Shown: in pieces, positions 43,793 to 51,440 of the stretch
Numbering within the stretch: the first letter of the stretch is position 1
How the letters are laid out: every line of letters begins with the position of its first letter
Assembly: GCF_900119825.1 (NCBI RefSeq)
Contig: NZ_FPKR01000001.1
Coordinates: 372,001 to 436,000 of the forward strand
Reading direction: 5' to 3'
From: Chitinimonas taiwanensis DSM 18899
Lineage (GTDB): Bacteria; Pseudomonadota; Gammaproteobacteria; Burkholderiales; Chitinimonadaceae
DNA: 64,000 nucleotides
Notes under the pieces: model-generated
Databases searched by the model: none
Told to the model about the DNA's origin: nothing
What the model saw: the letters and a program-made list of their open reading frames with translations, nothing else
Position numbers and translations under genes: made by a program

Positions 43793-44710
43793 TCATAGGC
43801 TTCGCATTGAGGTCCTAATAAATCTGGGTTCGGTACTTGGTTTGGGTCCTTCCAGCCAGTGAGCAAACACCCCCACCGCCTCCACCACCTTTCCCTCCCC
43901 CGGCACCACCACCGCATAACACTTCCCCGTCGCCAACACCGGCCCCATCGGTGCCAGCAACGCCCCTTCGGCCAGTTCTTCCTCCAGCAAGGTCACATCG
44001 CCCAGCGAGACGCCGAAACCCTGCAGGGCCGCGTTCATCGCCTGGTCCAGGGTGTCGAACAACTGGCCAGAGGCCGGGTTGACCGTGTCGGCGTTGGCGG
44101 CGTGCAGCCATTGCTGCCAGTCCTGGCGGTCGCGCGTGGGGTGCAAGAGGGTGAAACCGGCCAGGTCGGCCGGGCAGGCCAGGGGCTTGCCGCTGCGGCG
44201 TAGCAGGGCAGGGGAGCAGACGGGGGTCAGTTGTTCCTCGAACAGCAGGCGACCGCCGGGCGGGATATGGGCGCCATAGGTGATGGCGAGGTCGAACGGT
44301 TCCTTGCCGAAGTCGATGCCGTGGTCGTGCAAGCTGGTCAGCTCGACCTCGATATCGGGATGGACCTGGCTGAAGGCCTGCAGCTGGCGCAATAGCCAGC
44401 GCGAGGCGCAGCTGGGCGCTTTCAGGCGCAGGCGGTTGCGTGCCTCGCGCGCGGCGGCGAGGCCTTTTTCCAGCGTGCCGAGCGCACGGCCCACATAGGG
44501 CAGCAGCGCCTCGCCCTGGGCGCTCAGGCTCAGCTTGCGCACTTCGCGGCGGAACAGCGGGTAGCCAAGCTGGGCTTCCAGCTGGGCAATCTGCTTGCTG
44601 ACCGCGCCCTGGGTCAGGCACAGCTCGCGCGCGGCCAGGGTGAAGCTCAGGTGGTGTGCAGCCACCGCGAAAATCTGCAGACCGTACAAGGGCATCGTGC
44701 GCGTGGTCAT
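43793..44710 (-). CDS. LysR-family regulator, GcvA-like
   Basis: A 305-residue LysR protein. The N-terminal winged helix is MPLYGLQIFAVAAHHLSFTLAARELCLTQGAVSKQIAQLEAQLGYPLFRR, with the GcvA-type AVSKQI recognition helix. The co-inducer domain starts near residue 90. ATG 44710 is preferred because GAGGACGCC stands before it; MHEDA would add five codons. It is divergent from an aminotransferase gene, with an ATGAG-N5-CTCAT palindrome between them, so it probably regulates that gene and itself. The ligand is unknown, perhaps an amino acid or 2-oxo acid. Confidence 0.9.
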   Translation of the reverse strand: MTTRTMPLYGLQIFAVAAHHLSFTLAARELCLTQGAVSKQIAQLEAQLGYPLFRREVRKLSLSAQGEALLPYVGRALGTLEKGLAAAREARNRLRLKAPSCASRWLLRQLQAFSQVHPDIEVELTSLHDHGIDFGKEPFDLAITYGAHIPPGGRLLFEEQLTPVCSPALLRRSGKPLACPADLAGFTLLHPTRDRQDWQQWLHAANADTVNPASGQLFDTLDQAMNAALQGFGVSLGDVTLLEEELAEGALLAPMGPVLATGKCYAVVVPGEGKVVEAVGVFAHWLEGPKPSTEPRFIRTSMRSL

Positions 44711-44723
44711 GGCGTCCTCATGC

Positions 44724-44738
44724 ATGAGAAAAGCTCAT
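44724..44738. promoter_or_regulatory. LysR-type operator palindrome ATGAG-N5-CTCAT
   Basis: ATGAG (44724-44728) and CTCAT (44734-44738) form a T-N11-A palindrome, 13 bases upstream of the regulator start and about 85 bases upstream of the aminotransferase. Position and symmetry suit autoregulation plus control of the divergent gene. Confidence 0.5.
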
Positions 44739-44824
44739 TCATGTAGTGACGATAATTCGTTTGTCGCCCGTGGCACAAGGCGCGCTTAATCAGCACGCAA
44801 TAAAAACGTCACCGGAGATGCGCC

Positions 44825-45979
44825 ATGCCCCGCTTCACGCCCCCGCCGTCCAAGCTGCCCCATGTCGGTACCACCATCTTCAGTGTGATCGGGGCCCTGG
44901 CGGCCGAACATCAGGCCATCAATCTGTCGCAGGGTGCGCCCAACTTCCCCTGTGCGCCCGAGCTGATTGCCGCCACCCATGCCGCCATGCTGGCCGGCCA
45001 CAACCAGTACGCGCCGATGACCGGCCTGCCCGCGCTGCGCGAGGCGATTGCCGCCAAGGCCGCTGCGCTGTACGGGCATGACTACGAGGTGGGCGAGGAA
45101 GTAACCGTGATGGCCAGCGCCAGCGAGGGGCTGTTTTCCGCCATCACTGCGCTGGTGCATGCCGGCGACGAGGTGATCGTGTTCGAGCCGAGCTTTGACA
45201 GCTATGTGCCGATGATAGAACTGCAGGGCGCACGCGCCGTGGCGATCAAGCTGGCGCCGCCGAGCTTCGCGATTCCCTGGGATGAGGTCGCCGCGCGCAT
45301 CACGCCGCGCACGCGCATGATCGTGCTCAATAGCCCGCATAACCCGAGCGGCATGGTGCTCAGCGAGCACGATATCGCCGAGCTGAGCCGGCTGACCGCC
45401 AATACCGGCATCGTCATCCTCAGCGACGAGGTGTACGAGCATGTGGTGTTCGATGGCCAGCCGCATCGCTCGATCAGCCGCTACCCGGCCCTGGCCGAGC
45501 GTGGCGTGGTGGTCGGCTCCTTCGGCAAGACCTTTCATGTCACCGGCTGGCGCGTCGGCTATTGTCTGGCGCCGCGCGTGCTGATGGACGAGATCCGCAA
45601 GGTGCACCAGTTCGCCATGTTCGCCGCCGATACCCCGATGCAGTACGGCTTGGTCGAGATGCTGCGCACGCCACAGCATTACCTCGGCCTGGTTGACTTC
45701 TACCAGAAGAAGCGCGACGTGCTGATCGCGGCGCTCAAGCCCTCGCGCCTCAAGCTCCTGCCCAGCCATGGCGGCTTTTTTGTGCTGGCCGATTACTCGG
45801 CCATCAGCGCCGCCAGCGATAGCGACTTCGTGCAGCAGCTGATTCGCGAGCAGCAGGTGGCCACCATTCCGGTATCGGCCTTCTATAGCGATGGCACCGA
45901 CCACGGCCTGATCCGGCTGTCCTTCAGCAAGGATGAGGATACGCTGCGCCGTGGCGCCGAGCGGCTGTGCCGGCTGTGA
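44825..45979 (+). CDS. PLP-dependent aminotransferase, methionine/kynurenine type (copy 2)
   Basis: A 384-residue paralogue of the enzyme at 38.9 kb, with the same INLSQGAPNFPCAPELI opening, PLP Lys235 in GSFGKTFHVTGWRVGYC and a NSPHNPSGMV loop. Likely substrates are methionine, glutamine or aromatic residues with 2-oxo acids. The next gene encodes a nitrilase-family amidase. This pairing suggests a transaminase/omega-amidase route, in which 2-oxoglutaramate- or deaminated-glutathione-type side products are hydrolysed. GGAGATGCGCC precedes the ATG. Probably controlled by the divergent LysR gene. Confidence 0.9.
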   Translation: MPRFTPPPSKLPHVGTTIFSVIGALAAEHQAINLSQGAPNFPCAPELIAATHAAMLAGHNQYAPMTGLPALREAIAAKAAALYGHDYEVGEEVTVMASASEGLFSAITALVHAGDEVIVFEPSFDSYVPMIELQGARAVAIKLAPPSFAIPWDEVAARITPRTRMIVLNSPHNPSGMVLSEHDIAELSRLTANTGIVILSDEVYEHVVFDGQPHRSISRYPALAERGVVVGSFGKTFHVTGWRVGYCLAPRVLMDEIRKVHQFAMFAADTPMQYGLVEMLRTPQHYLGLVDFYQKKRDVLIAALKPSRLKLLPSHGGFFVLADYSAISAASDSDFVQQLIREQQVATIPVSAFYSDGTDHGLIRLSFSKDEDTLRRGAERLCRL

Positions 45980-46021
45980 TCGCATTAAGCTAGTGCCCTT
46001 GTCCCACTACCGAGCGCCCTG

Positions 46022-46840
46022 ATGACCCAGCCCCGCACCCTGACCGCCGCCGCCATCCAGATGCATAGCGGCGCCGATCTGAACGAAAACCTGGCCCAGG
46101 CCGGCTATCTGGTCGGCGAAGCCGCGCGCCAGGGTGCCGAGCTGGTGGCGCTGCCCGAATACTTCTACCTGATGCCGGCGGACGAGCGCGAGCGGGTGGC
46201 GCTGGCCGAGGACTTCGGCCGTGGACGCATCCAGCAGCTGTTGGCCGACCTGGCACGCGAGCATGGCATTTGGCTATTGGGCGGCACCGTGCCGCTGGCT
46301 GGGGCGGAGCCGGGCAAGATGTATAACAGCAGCGTCTTGTTCGACCCGAGCGGCGCCTGCGCGACGCGTTACGACAAGATGCACCTGTTCGGCTACGACG
46401 CCGACGATATGCGCTATGCCGAGGCCGACACCATGTCGCCCGGCGCCGCGGTCGCCACTGCTGCCACGCCCTGGGGGCCGTTACGCCTGTCGGTCTGCTA
46501 CGACCTGCGCTTTCCCGAGCTGTACCGCCAGGGCCCGGCACCCAGCCTGATCACGGCACCGGCCGCTTTCACCCATACCACCGGCCAGGCGCACTGGGAA
46601 TTGCTGCTGCGCAGCCGCGCGGTGGAAAACCTCGCCTTCGTGATTGGCGCCGGCCAGTGTGGTCTGCACCCGGGCAATAAGCGCACCTTTGGCCATAGCC
46701 TGATCGTCGACCCCTGGGGCGAGGTGCTGGCCTGCCGCGCCGATGGGCCTGGCGTGGTGCTGGCCGAGCTTGATCTGCAACGCCAGGCCGAGCTGCGCGC
46801 GCGCCTGCCTGCCTTGCAACACCGCCGCCTGGCCAGCTAG
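46022..46840 (+). CDS. nitrilase-superfamily amidase (Nit1/Nit2-like)
   Basis: A 272-residue carbon-nitrogen hydrolase with the catalytic triad Glu46 (LPEYF), Lys119 (YDKMHLFGYD) and Cys159 (SVCYDLRFPELYR). The CYDLRFPE form matches Nit1/Nit2 proteins, which hydrolyse deaminated glutathione or 2-oxo-omega-amides. Aminotransferases act promiscuously on glutathione and glutamine to make those compounds, which fits the aminotransferase 42 bases upstream. Exact activity (deaminated-glutathione amidase against omega-amidase) cannot be told from sequence here. Confidence 0.9.
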   Translation: MTQPRTLTAAAIQMHSGADLNENLAQAGYLVGEAARQGAELVALPEYFYLMPADERERVALAEDFGRGRIQQLLADLAREHGIWLLGGTVPLAGAEPGKMYNSSVLFDPSGACATRYDKMHLFGYDADDMRYAEADTMSPGAAVATAATPWGPLRLSVCYDLRFPELYRQGPAPSLITAPAAFTHTTGQAHWELLLRSRAVENLAFVIGAGQCGLHPGNKRTFGHSLIVDPWGEVLACRADGPGVVLAELDLQRQAELRARLPALQHRRLAS

Positions 46841-46970
46841 CCATGGCCAGCGACCGAACTCCCCAAGGCGGGGCGCCTAGTGCGACCCGCCTGTGTACAG
46901 AGGCCCCCAAGGGTCCGCAGCACCGTCCGTTCTGCTCCACGCCACCTATCCAAGTTTCAGGAGAAGCAAG

Positions 46971-47759
46971 ATGAAAGCAAAGCTGTTGCTGGTTCCCGCC
47001 CTGTTGGCCGCGTCCTTGAGCGGTTTTGGCGCCGATACCGTGCGCATCGCCACCGATGCGACCTACCCGCCATTCGAATCGGTCGCGCCCGATGGCAAGC
47101 TGGTTGGCTTCGAGATCGACCTCGCGAATGCGATCTGCGCCGAGATGAAGGCCAAGTGCGTGATCAGCAACCAGCCCTGGGACAGCCTGATTCCGCAGCT
47201 GCAGGTGGGTAAGACTGATGCGCTGGTCACCTCGATGAATATCACCGAGAAGCGCAAGACCTCGCTCGACTTCAGCCAGCCTTACTACTTCATGCAGAAC
47301 CGCTTCGTGGCCAAGTCGGGCGTGGCGGCCGATATCAGCCCGGCGGCCTTGAAGGGCAAGACCATCGCGGTGCAGAAGAGCACGCCGCAGGAAGCGTTTA
47401 TCCAGCAGCAGTATGGCAGCGTGGCCACCATCCTGACCTATGTGGATGCCAACGATGCCTTGCTCGAACTGGGCAACGGTCGCGCCGACTACACCTTTGG
47501 CAATACTGTGCAGCTGCAGAAGGGCTTCCTCGACCTGCCGCAGGGCAAGGGCTTCGCCTTTGTCGGGCGCAGCTTCGACGGACGCGACAAAGCCTGCGCG
47601 CCGTGCGCGCTGCTGGGCGAAGGTGTGGCGGTGGCGGTGAAGAAGGGCAATGGCAAGCTGGCCGAGCGCTTCAGCAAGGCGATTGCCGCGGTCAAACAGA
47701 AGGGTGTGTTCCAGCAGCTGCTGAGCAAGCATGGCCTGAACGGCCTGCTCGATAGCTAG
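46971..47759 (+). CDS. periplasmic polar amino acid-binding protein, orphan
   Basis: A 262-residue exported solute-binding protein of the ArgT/HisJ family. The signal peptide MKAKLLLVPALLAASLSGFGA is followed by VRIATDATYPPFESVAPDGKLVGFEIDLANAIC, ligand-contact segments TSMNITEKRKTSLDFSQPYY and NDALLELGNGRADYTFGN. A basic amino acid (Lys, Arg, Orn, His) is the likely ligand. No permease or ATPase genes are adjacent. AGGAGAAGCAAG strongly supports ATG 46971. Confidence 0.92.
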   Translation: MKAKLLLVPALLAASLSGFGADTVRIATDATYPPFESVAPDGKLVGFEIDLANAICAEMKAKCVISNQPWDSLIPQLQVGKTDALVTSMNITEKRKTSLDFSQPYYFMQNRFVAKSGVAADISPAALKGKTIAVQKSTPQEAFIQQQYGSVATILTYVDANDALLELGNGRADYTFGNTVQLQKGFLDLPQGKGFAFVGRSFDGRDKACAPCALLGEGVAVAVKKGNGKLAERFSKAIAAVKQKGVFQQLLSKHGLNGLLDS

Positions 47760-47830
47760 GCGCCAGACCGGCCTAGTCACCACACAGCCCGCCGCTTCCT
47801 GGCGGGTTGTGTGCATTCAGGGCAGGCGTC

Positions 47831-48646
47831 TTACTTGGGCGCGGCATCCGTCTCGCGCATCAGTTCAATGATCTGCGCGCGTAGATCGAGCAACTCTGGG
47901 TCCTGGCTCTTGGCCGGCCAGCTCAGCCAGGCCAGCACGGCCAGGCCAAGCGGCAGACCGAGCTGTATTGCCCAGCGCCGCTCTGGCGGCTGCAGCAGCG
48001 AGAAGGCCAGGGCCGAGCCGAGCAGCAGGCCAAAGGCCGCACCACCCAGATGGCAGGCATTGTCGATGCCCGGCATCACGAAGCCGAACACCAGATTCAG
48101 CGCCACCATGCCGACCAGCGAGCCGGTGTGGATGTCTTCCATTTCCGGCACGTTCTGCTCGAGCGCGCTCAGCCAGTGGGCGGCCATCAGCGCCGCGGCC
48201 ATGCCCATCAGCGCGCCCGAGGCGCCGGCGCTGATCACCAGATCGAGGTGGGCTGGGGTATAGCCGAACAGGCCCTGTTTGCCCGGCACGCGGTGCAGAC
48301 CATGCCAGAGCGCGCTGCTCAGGCTGGCGGCCAGGCCGCTGCCCAGATAGATGAGCAGGAAGTTGGCGCGGCCGAAATAGCGCTCGATGGCCGGCCCCCA
48401 GGACCAGAGCATGAACATATTGAACAGCAGATGCAGCACGCCGATGTGCAGGAACATGCTGCTAAGCAGCCGCCACCATTCGCCGCTCAAGGTCAGCGGC
48501 GCCACATTGCCGCCCCAGCGGATGATGTCGATATTCAAGGGCTCGGTCAGGCTGACACCCGAGGCGATCTGGGCGCCGAACAGGCCGAGATTGATCAGCA
48601 GGATCACGAGGGTGCAGTAGGGCAGATCGTCGAGGAGGGCGCGCAT
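47831..48646 (-). CDS. rhomboid-family intramembrane serine protease
   Basis: A 271-residue membrane protein with about seven hydrophobic helices. Catalytic Ser143 lies in the GxSG motif GASG (141-144) and His199 in NACHLGGAAFG; the L1-loop WRLLSSMFLHIGVLHLLFNMFMLWSWGPAIERY segment (58-90) is typical of rhomboids. A soluble C-terminal tail follows the last helix. Rhomboids cleave membrane proteins within the bilayer; the substrate here is unknown. It lies alone, convergent with the binding-protein gene. Confidence 0.93.
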   Translation of the reverse strand: MRALLDDLPYCTLVILLINLGLFGAQIASGVSLTEPLNIDIIRWGGNVAPLTLSGEWWRLLSSMFLHIGVLHLLFNMFMLWSWGPAIERYFGRANFLLIYLGSGLAASLSSALWHGLHRVPGKQGLFGYTPAHLDLVISAGASGALMGMAAALMAAHWLSALEQNVPEMEDIHTGSLVGMVALNLVFGFVMPGIDNACHLGGAAFGLLLGSALAFSLLQPPERRWAIQLGLPLGLAVLAWLSWPAKSQDPELLDLRAQIIELMRETDAAPK

Positions 48647-48827
48647 GGCTTCGGGCTGGATGGGGAATGGGCGGCGATGCTACGCAGCCTGGGCGCCGGC
48701 CACAATCGCCGCACGCGTGCTTTAAACCATTGACGGACCAGGCTGGCTGCGGTTGTATGCCGGTCGCATGGCCGGCCCCGTTGCGGGCTGGCTGCTCACC
48801 ATACCGATAAAGATTCTGAGGAAAACC

Positions 48828-49667
48828 ATGTTGCACCACGTTCGCCCCAGCCCTGGTTGGCTAGCCCGCAAGCTGGATGATGTGCGCGAAACCTTCGTCT
48901 GCCTGGGCCTGGCGCTGCGCGATGCGGCCCACCCCAAGCTGGCCTTTCTGTCGCTGGGCACTGGCCTCTTGGCCAGCCTGTTCTGGCTGGCGGTGCTGGT
49001 AATCTGGTGGGAGCCGATCTGGCTAGGGGCGCAGGTGGTGGCCACGGCGATTGCCGCCGGCATCGTGTTTACCCTGATGCCGGCTGCCCCCGCTGTGGGT
49101 GGTTCGGTGGCGGCCATGGGCAACATTGCTAGCGCCTACGCCCCCTGGCTGCTGGCCATCCAGTTCGGGCCTATCTTCACCGTGTTCGTGCTGGTGGGCG
49201 GCTATCTGCTGCTGGTCATGCTTAGCGTGCGCATCCTGCTCGAACTGATGCTGATGACGCGCATTCAGACACGCGTGCTGCGGCGCTACCCCGGGGTTGA
49301 ACGGGGTGCCGATGCGAGCTTTCGCGCCGGTCTGCGTGACTGGCTGGGTACGACCAGCACCTTCGTGTTCGGTGGTCTGCTCTGCCTGATCGTGCCGGTG
49401 CTGGGCGGCGCCTTGTTCTTTGTGCTGGCCAGTTACCTGAACGTGCGCAGCCTGATCAATGATGCCCTGGAGGACGTGGCCAGCGATGCCGAACGCCGCC
49501 AGGTGATCAAGGCCAATCGCCTGCGCATGGCGCTGCTGGGTGTGCTGATGTCGGCGCTGATGCTAGTCCCAGTGGTCGGCTTCTTTATGCCGGTGCTCTT
49601 GGGTGCGGCCGTGGTGCACCTGTCGGTGCGCGCGCATCTGCGCCTGAAGGCGGGCGAGGCCGGCTAG
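48828..49667 (+). CDS. EI24/CysZ-like membrane protein
   Basis: A 279-residue polytopic protein with the EI24-domain layout: FLSLGTGLLASLFWLAVLVIWW, VVATAIAAGIVF, YAPWLLAIQFGPIFTVFVLVGGYLLLVMLSVRILLELMLMTRIQTRVLRRYPGVERG, GLLCLIVPVLGGALFFVLASYLNVR and a last pair of helices. The founding bacterial relative is the sulfate permease CysZ, but this clade is uncharacterised and no cysteine genes are near. GAGGAAAACC supports ATG 48828. Confidence 0.85.
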   Translation: MLHHVRPSPGWLARKLDDVRETFVCLGLALRDAAHPKLAFLSLGTGLLASLFWLAVLVIWWEPIWLGAQVVATAIAAGIVFTLMPAAPAVGGSVAAMGNIASAYAPWLLAIQFGPIFTVFVLVGGYLLLVMLSVRILLELMLMTRIQTRVLRRYPGVERGADASFRAGLRDWLGTTSTFVFGGLLCLIVPVLGGALFFVLASYLNVRSLINDALEDVASDAERRQVIKANRLRMALLGVLMSALMLVPVVGFFMPVLLGAAVVHLSVRAHLRLKAGEAG

Positions 49668-49719
49668 CCAGGACAGCGCCCACCACGCGGGTGGGCCGGG
49701 GATGAAGGCTTGGCGCGGC

Positions 49720-50109
49720 CTAGCCGTGATTGAACAGCACGATGGCCCAGATGCTGGCCATATTCACCAGGCTGGCCAGCTGGGCGGCGCTGCCCAGGTC
49801 CTTGGCGCGCTTGGCCAGTGGGTGACGCTCGAGCGAGGTATGGTCGACGCTGGCCTCGATGGCGGAATTGATCAGCTCGACCACGATGCCGAGCAGGTGG
49901 GCGAAGATGATCAGGCCGCGTCCCCAGGCGGGCAGCGGCAGGTACAGCGCCAGCACGATGCCGGCCAGGGCCAAGAGGCAGATCTGCCGGAAGGCGGCCT
50001 CGTGCTGCCAGGCGGCGCGCAGGCCATCGAAGGAATAGCCGGTGGCGTTGAGCAGGCGGCGCAAGCCGGTCTTGCCCTTGAACGGGCTTTCTTTGGCGGA
50101 ATCGCTCAT
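49720..50109 (-). CDS. dgkA: diacylglycerol kinase
   Basis: A small trimeric inner-membrane kinase (129 residues) that recycles diacylglycerol to phosphatidate during membrane-derived oligosaccharide and lipid turnover. Three membrane segments are visible, and the catalytic stretch ELINSAIEASVDHTSLERHPLAKRAKDLGSAAQ (about 77-110) carries the glutamate and asparagine of the E-x-x-N-S-A-I-E motif. The N-terminal KGKTGLRRLLNATGYSFDGLRAAWQHEAAFR amphipathic helices match. Single gene. Confidence 0.95.
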   Translation of the reverse strand: MSDSAKESPFKGKTGLRRLLNATGYSFDGLRAAWQHEAAFRQICLLALAGIVLALYLPLPAWGRGLIIFAHLLGIVVELINSAIEASVDHTSLERHPLAKRAKDLGSAAQLASLVNMASIWAIVLFNHG

Positions 50110-50311
50110 GCGGACTTTCTATCTGGCTAGGTGCCGCGGTGGCGGCGGAATTAGTGCAGCGGGGCGCTAGCTTGCCGGCCCGGCAGTGCCAGGGCAAGCG
50201 GCTTGGCCGGGTGGCCAGCGCATCATGGCGCGCGATTGTGACAGCACCGTCACGCAGGGCCTAACATAAAGCCCTTGCCGCCATCGCGGCGCCCGTCGTT
50301 GGGAGGCCTGC

Positions 50312-50611
50312 ATGCACTACGCGAGCTTTCGCGCTTTCTATCCCTATTATCTGAGCGAACACCGCAACCCGATCTGCCGGCGCCTGCATTTCGTCGGCAG
50401 CAGCCTGGTGCTGCTGGTGCTGGGCTCGGCCGTGTTCAGTGCGCGCTGGCAGTTGCTCTGGTTGCTGCCGCTGATCGGTTACGGCTTTGCCTGGCTCGGT
50501 CATTTCCTGTTCGAAAAGAACCGCCCGGCCACTTTCCGCCATCCGTACTACAGCCTGCTCGGTGACTGGCTGATGTTCTGGCAGATACTGACCCGCCGGC
50601 TACCCTTTTGA
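50312..50611 (+). CDS. DUF962/Mpo1-like membrane protein
   Basis: A 99-residue protein of the DUF962 family. It starts FRAFYPYYLSEHRNPICRRLHFVGSSLVLLVL (His at 17 and 26), has a central LLPLIGYGFAWLGHFLFEKNRPATFRHPYYSLLGDWLMFWQ and ends in the basic ILTRRLPF. In yeast, Mpo1 of this family oxidises 2-hydroxy-fatty acids using Fe ligated by histidines; the conserved histidines here suit such a site, but bacterial function is unproven. The next gene's start lies 3 bases beyond its stop, so the two are probably co-transcribed. Confidence 0.88.
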   Translation: MHYASFRAFYPYYLSEHRNPICRRLHFVGSSLVLLVLGSAVFSARWQLLWLLPLIGYGFAWLGHFLFEKNRPATFRHPYYSLLGDWLMFWQILTRRLPF

Positions 50612-50613
50612 CC

Positions 50614-51339
50614 ATGCGTACCTGGTGCCTGCTGCTTGCCTGTCTGCCTGCCCTGGCGGCCGAGCTGCCCACGCTGCGCGTGGCGGTCGGCCTGTTCCTG
50701 CCGCCCTATGTGATCCGCGAACAGCATGGTGGACTCGAGTACGACATCGTGGCCGAGGCGCTGCGCCGTAGCGGCTACCGCATGCAGCCGCAATATGTGG
50801 CCTACGGGCAGATTGGCACCATGCTGCAACGCCGCGTCGTGGATGCGGCCATGACCCAGAACCCGGCCAGCGGTCTGGATGCCCATTATTCCGAACCGGT
50901 GGTGCGCTACCACGACTATGCGATCACGCTCAGCGCGCGCGCCATCAAGCTCGCCAAAGTGTCCGATCTGCACCCGTATTCGCTGGTGGCTTTCCAGAAT
51001 GCGCATCAGGAACTCGGCCCGGCCTTCGCCGAGCTCACGCGTAACCATCCGCGCTATAGCGAGGCCGGCCAGCAGATCGCCCAGAACAAGCTGCTGTATT
51101 CAGGCCAGGTGGATGTGGTGATCGCCGACAAGCTGATCTTCAACTACTACCGCCAGCTTGTGCATGGCGAGGTGGATGCGCGCCAGCCAGTCACCTTCCA
51201 CCCGTTGTTCGAGCCGATTGCCTATTCGGTAGCCTTCCGCGACCCGGCCCTGCGCGAGCGCTTCAACCGCGCGCTGGCCCAGATGCGCAAGGATGGCAGC
51301 GTCGCCCGTATCGAGCAGCGCTACCGGCGTTATTTCTGA
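50614..51339 (+). CDS. exported solute-binding protein (SBP_bac_3-like), orphan
   Basis: A 241-residue periplasmic protein. Short signal peptide (MRTWCLLLACLPALAA), then LRVAVGLFLPPYVIREQHGGLEYDIVAEALRRSGYRM, AAMTQNPASGLDAHYSEPVVRYHDYAITLSA, and the end FNRALAQMRKDGSVARIEQRYRRYF. The fold is the bi-lobed type 3 binding protein, but no transporter genes are adjacent; the PPYVI loop resembles orphan members such as the binding protein at 13.1 kb. TTG at 50608 in the same frame is a poorer start. It follows the DUF962 gene by 3 bases. Confidence 0.82.
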   Translation: MRTWCLLLACLPALAAELPTLRVAVGLFLPPYVIREQHGGLEYDIVAEALRRSGYRMQPQYVAYGQIGTMLQRRVVDAAMTQNPASGLDAHYSEPVVRYHDYAITLSARAIKLAKVSDLHPYSLVAFQNAHQELGPAFAELTRNHPRYSEAGQQIAQNKLLYSGQVDVVIADKLIFNYYRQLVHGEVDARQPVTFHPLFEPIAYSVAFRDPALRERFNRALAQMRKDGSVARIEQRYRRYF

Positions 51340-51379
51340 GCCCACGCCAAGCGGCGTGCATGCGACGTGCACAAGACGC

Positions 51380-51410
51380 TTGACCTTGCCATGATGGAAA
51401 GGATCAGACT
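51380..51410 (+). promoter_or_regulatory. CueR-type promoter of copA
   Basis: TTGACC (51380-51385) and CAGACT (51405-51410) are separated by 19 bases, the over-long spacing characteristic of MerR-family promoters. Within the spacer, CCTTGCCATGATGGAAAGG (51384-51402) is the dyad expected for CueR. copA's own cueR gene lies two genes on. Strong evidence for Cu(I)-induced expression. Confidence 0.85.
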
Positions 51411-51440
51411 GGCCCTGTGCTAGTGCCAGAGGAAACCATC

